A stretch of 64,000 nt of DNA from Melghiribacillus thermohalophilus (GTDB lineage: Bacteria > Bacillota > Bacilli > Bacillales > Alkalibacillaceae): assembly GCF_004342905.1 (NCBI RefSeq), contig NZ_SMAN01000002.1, forward strand, positions 1 through 64,000. The letters run 5' to 3'. Made by a program: the position numbers and the translations under genes. Under the pieces are notes generated by a model. The model had not been told where the DNA came from. It saw only the letters and a program-made list of their open reading frames with translations, and ran no database searches. Below are positions 7,677 through 16,371 of this stretch, piece by piece (position 1 is the first letter of the stretch; each line of letters begins with the position of its first letter).

Positions 7677-8918
7677 ATGAAATCACTACAGGAACCATTA
7701 AAAAAATATGCCAGACTGGCCATACATACCGGCGTTAATATTCAAAAAGGCCAGCCCCTGATTATTAACTGCCCGATAGAAGGAGCTGAATTTGCTCATC
7801 TGCTAGTGGAAGAAGCATATGATGCAGGTGCGGAAGATGTGAGGGTGGAATGGAATGATGAAGTGCTCACCCGTATGAAGTTTGAGCGGGAACCGATGCA
7901 CGTCCTGGAAAACTACCCGGAATGGAAAGTGAAAATGCTCACGGATCATGTGAAAAAGGGAGGGGCAGTTTTATCGGTTTATGCACCCAATCCGGATCTG
8001 TTGAAGGGAGTGGATCCGAAACGGATGGCGACAGCCAATAAGGCAGCGGGCGAGGCACTCAAAGACTATCGCGCGTATATGATGAATGACCGGGTACAAT
8101 GGTCTCTTGTATCCATCCCGACAGAAAAATGGGCGAAAAAAGTTTTTCCAGATTTGTCTGAGAAAGAAGCAGTCGAAAAACTGTGGGAACAGATATTCCG
8201 CATTACCCGTGTGGATCAGGAAGATCCAATTGTAGCATGGAAAAAGCATAATGAGCGTCTGCGCAAAGCCAGAGAAATTTTAAATGAAAAACAATATAAA
8301 AAACTGATTTATAAAGCACCAGGCACTGATCTGGAAATCGAGCTCCCAGAAAATCATATCTGGAGCGGAGGATCTGCTGTGGCAGAAACAGGTGCAGAAT
8401 TTAATCCGAATATGCCGACGGAAGAAGTGTTTACCGCTCCTCATAAGGATGGGGTAAATGGTACCGTTGTTAATACTAAACCGCTGAACTACAACGGAAA
8501 TCTTATTGATCAATTTTCTTTAACCTTCAAAGACGGAAAAGTCGTTGATTTTTCTGCTGAAGTCGGTTATGAAACATTAAAGCATCTTCTGGATACCGAT
8601 GAAGGATCCAGACGGCTCGGGGAAGTGGCGCTCGTGCCGCACAATTCCCCCATTTCCCAGTCCGGGCTCATTTTCTATAATACCCTTTATGATGAGAACG
8701 CATCCTGTCACCTGGCACTTGGTGAGGCTTATCCGACGACCATCGTGGGCGGTTCAAAGCTGTCCGAAGAGGAATTAAAGGAAAGGGGTATGAATGTCAG
8801 CATCAACCACGAAGACTTCATGATGGGTTCCGCTGATCTGGATATTGACGGCGTGACAAAGGACGGAAAAACAGAACCCATTATGAGAAACGGAAATTGG
8901 GCACTGGCTATGGAATAG
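7677..8918 (+). CDS. M29 family metallo-aminopeptidase
   Basis: A 413-residue aminopeptidase of the thermophilic metalloprotease family M29 (AmpS/aminopeptidase T), which trims N-terminal residues from peptides in the cytoplasm using two metal ions. Family segments visible are GAEDVRVEWND, ETGAEFNPNMPTEEVFTAPH (carrying a metal-binding glutamate), LGEVALVPHNSPI, FYNTLYDENASCHLALG and NHEDFMMGSADLDIDG near the C terminus, which holds further ligands. Full length. The start has AAAGGAGG seven bases upstream. It is monocistronic and ends in a perfect terminator. Confidence 0.92.
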   Translation: MKSLQEPLKKYARLAIHTGVNIQKGQPLIINCPIEGAEFAHLLVEEAYDAGAEDVRVEWNDEVLTRMKFEREPMHVLENYPEWKVKMLTDHVKKGGAVLSVYAPNPDLLKGVDPKRMATANKAAGEALKDYRAYMMNDRVQWSLVSIPTEKWAKKVFPDLSEKEAVEKLWEQIFRITRVDQEDPIVAWKKHNERLRKAREILNEKQYKKLIYKAPGTDLEIELPENHIWSGGSAVAETGAEFNPNMPTEEVFTAPHKDGVNGTVVNTKPLNYNGNLIDQFSLTFKDGKVVDFSAEVGYETLKHLLDTDEGSRRLGEVALVPHNSPISQSGLIFYNTLYDENASCHLALGEAYPTTIVGGSKLSEEELKERGMNVSINHEDFMMGSADLDIDGVTKDGKTEPIMRNGNWALAME

Positions 8919-8930
8919 GAAACCTGGCTA

Positions 8931-8967
8931 AACGCATGGGAACCGTTTCGTTCCCATGCGTTTTTTA
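8931..8967 (+). terminator. rho-independent terminator of the aminopeptidase gene
   Basis: A perfect 13-bp stem, AACGCATGGGAAC at 8931-8943 with GTTCCCATGCGTT at 8950-8962, closed by a six-base loop and followed by T residues. Confidence 0.9.
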
Positions 8968-9164
8968 AAAGCGAGGAGTAAATATGTTAGCCTGTGTCCC
9001 ATTCTATTCTGGTTGACCGATCCAGCGCAAGTTCCTATTATTTATAAGGAACTAACATACCTCTATGTTTGTACTGGGAGCTATATCTTCAGACATTGAT
9101 CAAACGTTTGATCAAAAATCATGCATGTATATGTGTTGATGCGAAAAACGATGCTTATAAAACG

Positions 9165-9197
9165 AAAACCTGCATGGTTTCACATGCAGGTTTTTTT
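9165..9197 (-). terminator. terminator of the SBF symporter gene
   Basis: AAAACCTGCATG at 9165-9176 pairs with CATGCAGGTTTT at 9183-9194 around a six-base loop. It lies immediately after the stop of the minus-strand symporter; the A-rich left arm gives a U-tract on that strand, and the right arm gives one on the plus strand, so it can work both ways. Confidence 0.8.
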
Positions 9198-9201
9198 CGA
9201 T

Positions 9202-10164
9202 TTATGCACGAAATGTTTTTTCTTGGTTTGCCAGTTCTTTCTCCTGTTGTCTCCGGAAGATGGTAGCCATTAATGGACCGGACAGGTTGTGCCATACGCT
9301 GAAAATGGCACTTGGAACAGCTGCAACCGGATTAAAATGCAGTGCTGCGAGGGAAGCTCCAAGTCCCGAGTTTTGCATCCCGACTTCAATGGAAATGGCT
9401 CTTTTTTGTGCTGCACCCACGTTAAACAACTTTCCAGCCAAATAGCCAAAGAGGAAGCCAAACAAATTATGGAGCATGACCAGTGTAAAAATCAGTACAC
9501 CCGTTTCCGCAATATTTTCCTGATTCACCCCAACCACTGCTGCCACAATGGCTACAATGGCCACAACGGAAACGAGAGGAAGGGCTTTCACACCAGCCTC
9601 GATTTTTTGTCCAAAGAAATATTTCACCACAAGACCTAAAATGATTGGGACCAGGACGATTTTAACGATAGACATAAACAGGTCTCCAGCCGATACCGGC
9701 AACCACTGACTCGCAAATAACAGCATAAGGGCAGGAGTGACAACCGGAGCGAGCAGAGTTGAAACGGCGGTGATCGCGACAGACAGTGCAGTATCCCCTT
9801 TTGCCAGATATGTCATCACGTTGGAGGCCGTTCCACCCGGGCAGCTTCCAACAAGAATAATCCCTACTGCAACTTCGGGTGGCACCGGAAAGATGGTGAC
9901 CAGTGCAAAGGCGACAAGGGGCATAATGACAAATTGTGCACCTACCCCAAGGGCCACTTCCTTTGGCCGTTTAAAGACCTCCTTAAAGTCCCCGGGGGAT
10001 AACGTTAAGCCCATACCAAACATAACGATTCCTAGAAGGGGAGCTATGTATGGCGCGATCCAGGTAAATCCAGACGGAAAGAAGAAAGCAATAATAGCAA
10101 ATAATAATACCCAGATAGCAAATGTGCTCCCAACAAAATTACTGATTTTTTCTAATGCTTTCAA
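9202..10164 (-). CDS. bile acid:sodium symporter (SBF) family transporter, YocS/PanS-like
   Basis: A 320-residue membrane protein with about ten hydrophobic segments. GTLTLSPGDF-like text (here GMGLTLSPGDFKEVFKRPK), GSCPGGTASNVMTYLAKGD with the crossover motif, and EVGMQNSGLGASLA place it in the SBF/BASS family, Na+-coupled importers of organic anions such as bile acids, pantoate or ketopantoate. The Bacillus homologue YocS has the same layout; substrate is unproven. A GTG at 10173 is in frame, but the GAGGTGA site five bases before TTG at 10164 and the resulting MKALEKIS N terminus favour the TTG start. Confidence 0.87.
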   Translation of the reverse strand: MKALEKISNFVGSTFAIWVLLFAIIAFFFPSGFTWIAPYIAPLLGIVMFGMGLTLSPGDFKEVFKRPKEVALGVGAQFVIMPLVAFALVTIFPVPPEVAVGIILVGSCPGGTASNVMTYLAKGDTALSVAITAVSTLLAPVVTPALMLLFASQWLPVSAGDLFMSIVKIVLVPIILGLVVKYFFGQKIEAGVKALPLVSVVAIVAIVAAVVGVNQENIAETGVLIFTLVMLHNLFGFLFGYLAGKLFNVGAAQKRAISIEVGMQNSGLGASLAALHFNPVAAVPSAIFSVWHNLSGPLMATIFRRQQEKELANQEKTFRA

Positions 10165-10360
10165 AATGATCACCTCTACAAACTAATCGAATTTTAATTT
10201 CAGATTATACAACATATTCAGAAAATTAAAAAGGATGATTTAGAATTTTTGGTGACAGGCAGAAAGTTTTGATCCCATAGGAGTTCAATGAGAGTAGTTT
10301 TTTATTCTTGAGATCACCCGGGTGGGAGGAGCAATGGCCCAGGGGGGACCAGGCGGAGGC

Positions 10361-10822
10361 GCTGACGGCCCAGGCTGGGAGCGTAATGGCCCAAAGTCCT
10401 TTGCTGACGGCCCAAGGAGAGTGCATAATGGCCCAAAGTTATTCGCTGACGGCCCGAGCTGGGAGCGTAATGGCCCAAAGTTATTCGCTGACGGCCCGAG
10501 CTGGGAGCGTAATGGCCCAAAGTTATTCGCTGACGGCCCAAGGGGGAGGAGTAATGGCCCAAGGTTATTCGCTAATGGCCCAAGCGCTAGAAGTAATGGC
10601 CCAAGGTTATTCGCTGATGGCCCAAGCGGTAGAAGTAATGGCCCAAAGTTATTCGCTGATGGCCCAAGCGCTAGAAGTAATGGCCCAAGGGATAGCGCTG
10701 ACGGCCCAGGCTGGGAGCGTAATGGCCCAAAGTTATCCGCTGACGGCCCAAGGAGAGTGCATAATAGCCCAAAGTTATCCGCTGACGGCCCGAGCTGGGG
10801 GTGTGATGCCCCAGGGACCAAC
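10361..10822. repeat. tandem array of eleven 42-bp units (minisatellite)
   Basis: Eleven units of exactly 42 bp start at 10361, 10403, 10445 and so on to 10781, each beginning GCTGACGGCCC or GCTAATGGCCC. Units 3 and 4 are identical; the others differ by a few substitutions and the last is diverged. Each unit holds two related 21-bp halves, TGACGGCCC(A/G)AG and TAATGGCCCAA(A/G)G, so a GGCCC core recurs every 21 bp. A partial copy lies at 10329-10360. Because 42 is a multiple of three, long open frames with 14-residue repeats appear on both strands; none has a convincing ribosome binding site, so I treat the array as noncoding. Confidence 0.9.
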
Positions 10823-11099
10823 CCTAATCAGTTCCCTGATAAGGGACTAATCTAAAATACGAAACCTGAAGATCGTTCTGAATGGCTCACCATGAAGAAT
10901 ATCCTTCGCCATCGTTAACGAATAAACATATGTGGCGGGACACAGAGGATTTTGCAGAGAAAAAGAGATCTATTTAGCTAAAAAATTTAAGGAGTCAACA
11001 TGCCAGATTCCCGGGAACAACACCAGTCGAAAATTTCTGATGAGATTTACCTTAGGAAGTCAACGGCTATCCTGCAGAGAACGAATCATGTTGTCTGCG
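10823..11099. other. intergenic stretch, nothing recognised
   Basis: Between the 42-bp array and the terminator of the cell-wall hydrolase gene I see no gene, hairpin or repeat I can support. A small ORF with ATG at 11000 follows a purine-rich AAGGAG, but its product resembles nothing and runs over the terminator. Confidence 0.4.
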
Positions 11100-11132
11100 T
11101 AAAAAAATCCGAACGAAATATATCGTTCGGAT
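11100..11132 (-). terminator. rho-independent terminator of the LysM-NlpC/P60 gene
   Basis: ATCCGAACGA at 11107-11116 pairs perfectly with TCGTTCGGAT at 11123-11132; on the minus strand the stem is followed by seven U residues. Confidence 0.85.
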
Positions 11133-11193
11133 ATTTCCTTTCTTTTTTCAGCTTTTTCGCGCTTCCGAGCAGCCTTTGGTGAAAATGGAAGGA

Positions 11194-12096
11194 TCAGTAG
11201 TAAGATTTTGCTCCCAGGTAGCGGGGACTCCAGTAAGGGTTGTCCATTGAACTGATGGTTACCCCTTTTGAACTGCTCGCGTGGATAAATTGGCCGTTCC
11301 CTAAATAAATCCCGGCGTGGGAAGGTCCTTCTTTGTAAGTTTCAAAGAAAACGAGATCTCCCCGTGACGGAGACGAAACAGGCTTTCCCTTCTGGTAGAT
11401 CGTTTCAACTGTACGTGGAATCGTGACTCCGTTCTGGAGGAAAACATAATGGAGAAATCCGCTGCAGTCATATCCGGAAGGGCTGGTTCCTCCCCATACA
11501 TATGGAGTACCCATATACTGTCTGGCTGTTGCAATCATTTTGTCAGAGAGGCCTACAGTACTTGCCTGAACAGCCTGAGTATTTGCTCCTGAAGGAATGG
11601 TGAGTTCCTGGCCGGGATAAATATAATGGGACGACAGCCTGTTTTGAGACTGGATGGCGGAAATGGAAACACCATATTTTTTGCTGATTGTCCAGAGTGT
11701 ATCGCCTGATTGTACAGTATATGTTACAGACTTTGAAGGAATGGTCAGCTTTTGGCCAGCATAAATGATAGTTGAGGTCAGATTATTAGCTTTTTTTATT
11801 TGTGCGGCTGTTGTGTTGTATTGTTGGCTGATGGTCCATAGTGTTTCTCCACTTTGAACCGTATGAATGGCGCCTTGAATCGGGATGTTAAGCCTTTGTC
11901 CGGAATAAAGGATATTTGAATTTAAACCATTAGCAGTTTTGATCTCTTCGATGGACACACGATACTTTTGGGACAGTTTCCACAATGTGTCCCCGGGTTG
12001 AACCGTAATCGTCTGAGCGTTCACACCTGATCCGAAAACTAGAGTAGCTGCAATACCTGCAGTCAATGTAACTGCTTTACGAATAAGTTTTTTCAT
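11194..12096 (-). CDS. secreted LysM x3 - NlpC/P60 peptidoglycan endopeptidase (LytE/CwlS-like)
   Basis: A 300-residue exported cell-wall hydrolase. A signal peptide (MKKLIRKAVTLTAGIAATLV, cleavage near VNA-Q, about residue 28) is followed by three LysM domains of about 44 residues, each with VQ(P/S)GDTLW or VQSGETLW and a closing LNIP/LTIP, at about 30-73, 77-120 and 123-167. The catalytic NlpC/P60 domain runs from about 183: YDCSGF carries the nucleophilic cysteine and HAGIYLGNGQFIHASS the histidine. This is the LytE/LytF/CwlS architecture, D,L-endopeptidases that cut D-Glu-mDAP bonds during wall growth and separation. The start follows CAGGAGG. Confidence 0.92.
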   Translation of the reverse strand: MKKLIRKAVTLTAGIAATLVFGSGVNAQTITVQPGDTLWKLSQKYRVSIEEIKTANGLNSNILYSGQRLNIPIQGAIHTVQSGETLWTISQQYNTTAAQIKKANNLTSTIIYAGQKLTIPSKSVTYTVQSGDTLWTISKKYGVSISAIQSQNRLSSHYIYPGQELTIPSGANTQAVQASTVGLSDKMIATARQYMGTPYVWGGTSPSGYDCSGFLHYVFLQNGVTIPRTVETIYQKGKPVSSPSRGDLVFFETYKEGPSHAGIYLGNGQFIHASSSKGVTISSMDNPYWSPRYLGAKSYY

Positions 12097-12360
12097 GCTG
12101 TTAACCTCCTGTGTTTGGTTTCAGGTGTCGGGCAAATGCGTTTTCATCGTAACAAAAATTTTAAATCATTTAGGTGGTAACTTTTGGATATCAGATGGGA
12201 ATCATTGTTGAAAAAAAGGGTTTTGTGGGAGAAAATCGAATAGAATGATTGATGCATCAAGTATTGCGCAATATGGGTCGATTTCATGTAAAAGAAGTCG
12301 CCCTGGTATCATATGGCTGGGATGGAATCAATTTTTATAACAAACAGGAGGCTGAGTCCA

Positions 12361-13083
12361 TTGACAAAACGGATTTATTTAACGGATTGTTATGCTCAGG
12401 CGTTTAACGGGACCATCGAAAAAATAGACGGGGAAAAAGTTTATTTGGACCAAACCCTGTTTTACCCGACCGGAGGGGGGCAGGAGCATGATACCGGTGT
12501 GCTTATTCAACATGGTCGTGAATGTGAAGTGTATAAAGTAAAGCAGGAAAAAGGGAACGTCGTTCATTACGTGAAAAATGCTGAGGAATTGAATCCCGGG
12601 CCCATTAAGGGACGGATTAACTGGGACCGCCGGTATGGGCTGATGCGGCATCATACGTTGCTTCATGTGATAGGTGCCGTGATTTATCATCGTTATGAAG
12701 GATTGTGTACGGGTAATAAAATTTACCCGGATCGGGCCCGAATAGATTTTAACAATCTACCTGAAATCGATGATGAGGAAATCGCAGATGTTTTTGCAGA
12801 AGTCAATGATATCATACAGCAGAATCACCCTGTGACCTTTGAAGAGGTGTCAAGAGAAGAGGCAGAGCACCAATCGGAATATATTAAAACCGCCATCAAT
12901 CTTCTCCCTCCCCATGTCAAACAAGTTCGGCTCGTCCGAATCGGTGAAGTGGACACGCAGGCCTGCGGCGGCACCCATGTAAAAGAAACCAGAGAAATTG
13001 GGCATGCGCAATTTATAAAGTTTGTCAGCAAGGGTAAACAAAATAAGCGCTTTGAACTAAGAGCGATCAGATCACTGGCGTAA
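12361..13083 (+). CDS. alanyl-tRNA editing protein AlaX
   Basis: A free-standing relative of the alanyl-tRNA synthetase editing domain that deacylates Ser-tRNA(Ala) or Gly-tRNA(Ala). It shows FYPTGGGQEHDTG near the N terminus, HHTLLHVIGAVIYHR with the zinc-binding HxxxH pattern, and ACGGTHV with a further Cys and His ligand. 240 residues fits the mid-size AlaX class. GGAGG nine bases before the TTG at 12361 selects that start; the frame is open further upstream to 12313 without a ribosome binding site. Confidence 0.88.
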   Translation: MTKRIYLTDCYAQAFNGTIEKIDGEKVYLDQTLFYPTGGGQEHDTGVLIQHGRECEVYKVKQEKGNVVHYVKNAEELNPGPIKGRINWDRRYGLMRHHTLLHVIGAVIYHRYEGLCTGNKIYPDRARIDFNNLPEIDDEEIADVFAEVNDIIQQNHPVTFEEVSREEAEHQSEYIKTAINLLPPHVKQVRLVRIGEVDTQACGGTHVKETREIGHAQFIKFVSKGKQNKRFELRAIRSLA

Positions 13084-13172
13084 CAGGCGAAATCCCGTCA
13101 TTCCAATTCCTATGTCACCAGCTTATCTTTTTTGTTGAAAATGAACGGATCTGCGCTGCTCTGAAAAAACTT

Positions 13173-15017
13173 TTACGATTCTTTCCCCCCTGAAGCCTGG
13201 TTATTCAATAACACTCGGATTCGGTCGATGGGCTGCTGAGCCCGTTTTTCTTCAAAGTCGTACCATGGCAGTCCATCCTTTTTTAGTTTGCTGGGAACGG
13301 TCATAATTGTAAATGTTGTCGGATCAAGTTCCTCGTTGACTTCTTCCCAGAAAAGTGGGGCAGCAACCGTTGCCTCATCGGTTGCCCGGGCTGAAAAAGG
13401 GGCAATAATCGTCTTCCCTTTCCAGTGTTGCACATAATCGATATATAACCGATTTCCCCTTTTTTTCTTTATTCGTTCAATCGTAAATAGATCCGGATGC
13501 TTCTGGACCATTACTTCGGCCATGCTTTTGGTGAGCTGGCGAGCTTCCTGGTAGCTGAGGCTTTGCAGCGGGAGGGGGATGTGAATCTGCAGGCCTTTAT
13601 TTCCCGATGTTTTGACGAATGAATGCAGACCAATATGGTCACACATGTTTTTCAGCATGCGGGCAGCATGAACAGCTAAAGGAAACTCGTCTCGTGATGG
13701 AGGGTCCAGATCAAAGACGATCTCGTCGGGATAGGGATCCCCTTTTCGGTTAAAGGGGATGTGAAACTCAATGGTTCCCTGATTCCCCAGCCAGATTAAA
13801 GCAGAAACATTTTGACACAGAATCAGCTTCTCCCCATTCTCACTAAAACTGTCTATGAAATCAGGTGTGTAATCAGCCCGATGTTTCTGGTAAAAGGATG
13901 TATCATGGATTCCGTGGGGGTAGCGGATCAATGTCAGCGGTTTCTGGCGGAAAAAAGGGAGAATATAGGGGCAAATTTGCCTCAGGTACATTAAGTAATC
14001 GATTTTCGTAATATTCAACCTCGGCCATAATACTTTATTCGGATGTGTGATCTCTACTTCTTCGGGGAACATCAGCAAATCCTGTTTGACCTGCTCAACG
14101 GTGCATGAATCGGTTTCCAGATCAAGACGAAACTGATCAAACATAGGCTCACGCAGTTCTCCCTGAACGGCATTTAGACAATGGATCTGGGCACAAATGG
14201 CCGGGGGAACGAGCAGCGTTTCACCTGATTTGTTACCCTGGTTCAGGAAAATGGAGCGCAGGGTGTGAAATTCTTCATCAGAAAATCCATGCTTGACTGA
14301 ACCTAATGCTTTTAGCTCATCACCATGATAGACGGATAGCTGGTAGTATTGATTTTTTGTGTTATAACCTGTAACAATTCCTTTTACATTCCGCCAGTTT
14401 TTCATTTTTAGCCAGTGATCTACCCGCTTTCCTTCTTCGTACGTTCTTTTTTTCTGTTTAGCCACTATCCCTTCCCCAAAATGGGCAAAGACCTCATTCC
14501 ACAGCTCGGTAAAATCGTCAGAAGAAGGTACGAAACCAATCCTCTTTCCACTGTGAATGGGACCGTCCCATTTCATATCCTGAAAAAATATATGAAGCGC
14601 TTTCTTACGTGATTCATAGGAAGCTGTCCGTCTATTTTCTCCATTTAACATGAGTGCATCAAAAGCTAAAAAAGAAGCAGACCTTCTCTGTGCCATTTCT
14701 AAAATTTTAATTTTGTTCTTCATCCTTCCCCGCTGTTGGAGAAGAGAAAAGTTGGCCTGCAGGGGAGTGTTTAATATGACGATCTCTCCATCTAACTCCA
14801 GCGGCAAATAGGATTTGACCGGTTCCTGCCATAATCTGCAAAAATCAAGGATTTCGGGAAAATGAGGGCTTAAATCTTTACCATTACGTGAGATCAGCTC
14901 AATGGTTGACTCTGTCCATTTCAGAAGGGCCCGAAAACCGTCATATTTCACTTCAAAGGCCCAGCCTCCTGATGAAGGGACAGATTCTGAAAGCTTTGGA
15001 AGCATCGGTTTCCACAT
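13173..15017 (-). CDS. ligD: ATP-dependent DNA ligase LigD (ligase plus polymerase/primase)
   Basis: The dedicated ligase of bacterial nonhomologous end joining. The N-terminal ligase domain has the adenylation motif KYDG (lysine at residue 24) and later ligase motifs such as DGEIVIL and GEGIVAKQK; an OB-fold part follows to about residue 300. The C-terminal 300 residues form the archaeo-eukaryotic-primase-like polymerase domain (ITHPNKVLWP, DTSFYQKH, EIVFDLDPPS with metal-binding aspartates, KTSGNKGLQIHIPL). No phosphoesterase domain is present. The order matches B. subtilis LigD (YkoU), and 614 residues is its usual size. AAAGGAG before ATG at 15017 fixes the start; the TTG at 15035 is rejected. 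Divergent from ku. Confidence 0.95.
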   Translation of the reverse strand: MWKPMLPKLSESVPSSGGWAFEVKYDGFRALLKWTESTIELISRNGKDLSPHFPEILDFCRLWQEPVKSYLPLELDGEIVILNTPLQANFSLLQQRGRMKNKIKILEMAQRRSASFLAFDALMLNGENRRTASYESRKKALHIFFQDMKWDGPIHSGKRIGFVPSSDDFTELWNEVFAHFGEGIVAKQKKRTYEEGKRVDHWLKMKNWRNVKGIVTGYNTKNQYYQLSVYHGDELKALGSVKHGFSDEEFHTLRSIFLNQGNKSGETLLVPPAICAQIHCLNAVQGELREPMFDQFRLDLETDSCTVEQVKQDLLMFPEEVEITHPNKVLWPRLNITKIDYLMYLRQICPYILPFFRQKPLTLIRYPHGIHDTSFYQKHRADYTPDFIDSFSENGEKLILCQNVSALIWLGNQGTIEFHIPFNRKGDPYPDEIVFDLDPPSRDEFPLAVHAARMLKNMCDHIGLHSFVKTSGNKGLQIHIPLPLQSLSYQEARQLTKSMAEVMVQKHPDLFTIERIKKKRGNRLYIDYVQHWKGKTIIAPFSARATDEATVAAPLFWEEVNEELDPTTFTIMTVPSKLKKDGLPWYDFEEKRAQQPIDRIRVLLNNQASGGKES

Positions 15018-15273
15018 GATGAAACTCCTTTTCAAGGTCTTTCATGTTATCCAGCTTGACCGCCCATTCCGCTGAGCTGCTCCGGCTCTTTATGGTTCAG
15101 ATAGCCTCCGTTGAGTGGTCTCCAGCAGCCTTTGGGACTTTAGCGGTGCAGTTTAAGCTTTTGTATATAGTGTGTGTCATCCTCCTGTCCATAAACATGC
15201 GAATTGATGAAATGCATCTCTTCTTCATATTCCATCAGACAAATGCAAAGACTACTCAAAAAGGAGTGATAAC

Positions 15274-16107
15274 ATGCATACGATGTGGAAAGGAAGCATC
15301 AGCTTCGGGCTTGTCAATATCCCCGTAAAACTCCATGCTGCAACAGAAAATAAAGATATCAAGCTCCGGCAGCTCCATAAAGAATGTCAGACCCCCATTC
15401 AATATAAAAAAGTATGTCCGGTCTGTGAACGGGAAGTGGAGCAGGAGGAGATTGTCAAAGCCTACGAATACGCGAAAAACAAGTTTGTCATTTTGGATGA
15501 AGAAGATCTTGAAGAGCTCAAAAAAGAACAGGAGGACAAGGCCGTCGAGATTGTTGATTTCGTAAAGCTCGAGGAAATCGATCCCATATATTTTGAAAGG
15601 AGTTACTATATCTCCCCGAACGATGGCGGTAGCAAAGCCTATGCCCTGCTGCGGAAAGCCCTGCAGGATACAGGAAAGATCGGTGTGGCTAAAATTATGA
15701 TTCGCTCGAAAGAACAGCTCGCTGTCATTCGGGTATATGAAAATACGTTGCTGATGGAAACGATTCATTATCCCGATGAAGTGAGGAACGTATTAGATGT
15801 CCCTAATGTACCCGCAGAAGAAAAAGTAGTGAAAAAAGAACTGGATACCGCCAAAATGCTTATCGATCAGCTCACCACTGAATTTGATCCGGAAAAGTAT
15901 ACCGATGAATACCGAAGTGCATTACTGGAACTGATCGAAGACAGGAAAAAAGGAAAGAAGGTGGCAACAGCAAAAGAAAAACCGGTGCCGGACAATGTGA
16001 CCGATCTGATGGAAGCCCTTCAGAAATCTCTGGAAAGAGCAAAAGGGGACGGAAAGGAAACAAAGAAAAAGACGACACGAAAACGGAAAAAAGCAGCTGG
16101 CTCCTGA
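15274..16107 (+). CDS. ku: Ku DNA end-binding protein
   Basis: A 277-residue bacterial Ku, the homodimeric ring that binds double-strand break ends and recruits LigD. MWKGSISFGLVNIPVKLHAA at the N terminus and LRQLHKECQTPIQYKKVCP are diagnostic. The core ends near residue 250, followed by a lysine-rich tail (TKKKTTRKRKK) of the kind known to contact DNA and modulate threading. An AAAGGAGTGATAAC site precedes the ATG. Lying head to head with ligD, it completes a two-component NHEJ system; in B. subtilis the pair acts in spores and stationary cells. Confidence 0.95.
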   Translation: MHTMWKGSISFGLVNIPVKLHAATENKDIKLRQLHKECQTPIQYKKVCPVCEREVEQEEIVKAYEYAKNKFVILDEEDLEELKKEQEDKAVEIVDFVKLEEIDPIYFERSYYISPNDGGSKAYALLRKALQDTGKIGVAKIMIRSKEQLAVIRVYENTLLMETIHYPDEVRNVLDVPNVPAEEKVVKKELDTAKMLIDQLTTEFDPEKYTDEYRSALLELIEDRKKGKKVATAKEKPVPDNVTDLMEALQKSLERAKGDGKETKKKTTRKRKKAAGS

Positions 16108-16113
16108 AGCAGA

Positions 16114-16149
16114 ACAGCCTGTCTCCCGGTCAGGGGAATGACAGGCTGT
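16114..16149. terminator. hairpin between ku and the small peptide gene
   Basis: ACAGCCTGTC at 16114-16123 pairs perfectly with GACAGGCTGT at 16140-16149 around a 16-base loop. No clear U-tract follows on either strand, so termination is probable but imperfect. It separates two convergent transcription units. Confidence 0.55.
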
Positions 16150-16167
16150 CTAATCGTTTATCATTCT

Positions 16168-16371
16168 TTAAAACATGAGCGGATAATCGACGTCATTGTC
16201 GTCAAAGATTAACAGATGCTGAGCTGATCCTGCATGTTCATTTACATGTATCCCAGTTGGCGTAGGAACGAGTGGATTGATGTTCTCTCCATCATGAAAA
16301 AGCGGATAATCGGCGTCATTGCTTCCAAGGAGGCTATTCATCGCACTGAATTTATGCCCCGGATAAATCAC
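16168..16371 (-). CDS. small ORF after the HTH-TPR regulator; candidate signalling peptide precursor
   Basis: A 67-residue ORF in the +1 frame relative to the regulator, starting inside its last codons. The proposed start is a GTG at 16371, nine bases after AAAGGGGGG; an ATG at 16398 has no ribosome binding site, and an ATG at 16341 is possible. The product has two copies of NDxDYPL, at residues 18-24 (NDADYPL) and 59-65 (NDVDYPL, two residues from the C terminus), joined by a Pro/Gly/His-rich linker. The DNA of the two copies differs at one base in 21. Position and overlap copy the NprR-NprX and Rap-Phr gene pairs. There is no hydrophobic signal peptide, which weakens that reading. Confidence 0.5.
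   Translation of the reverse strand: MIYPGHKFSAMNSLLGSNDADYPLFHDGENINPLVPTPTGIHVNEHAGSAQHLLIFDDNDVDYPLMF

Noticed and set aside
9069-9266. ORF of 65 codons upstream of the symporter terminator
   Set aside because: It runs through a terminator and into the opposite-strand gene, with no ribosome binding site.
10285-10855. Long ORFs on both strands made of 14-residue repeats (for example LGPSANNFGPLRSQ or MAQSYSLTARAGSV)
   Set aside because: All arise because the 42-bp unit is a multiple of three. None has a ribosome binding site, signal or family resemblance, and both strands are equally open.
12097-12312. Possible c-di-AMP (ydaO) riboswitch upstream of the LysM-NlpC/P60 gene
   Set aside because: Such genes are often under this riboswitch, but I could not find its conserved core or an expression-platform terminator here.
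15018-15273. Sigma-G type promoters expected for spore-expressed ligD and ku
   Set aside because: I looked for CATnnTA -10 boxes with matching -35 elements on both strands and found only poor matches.
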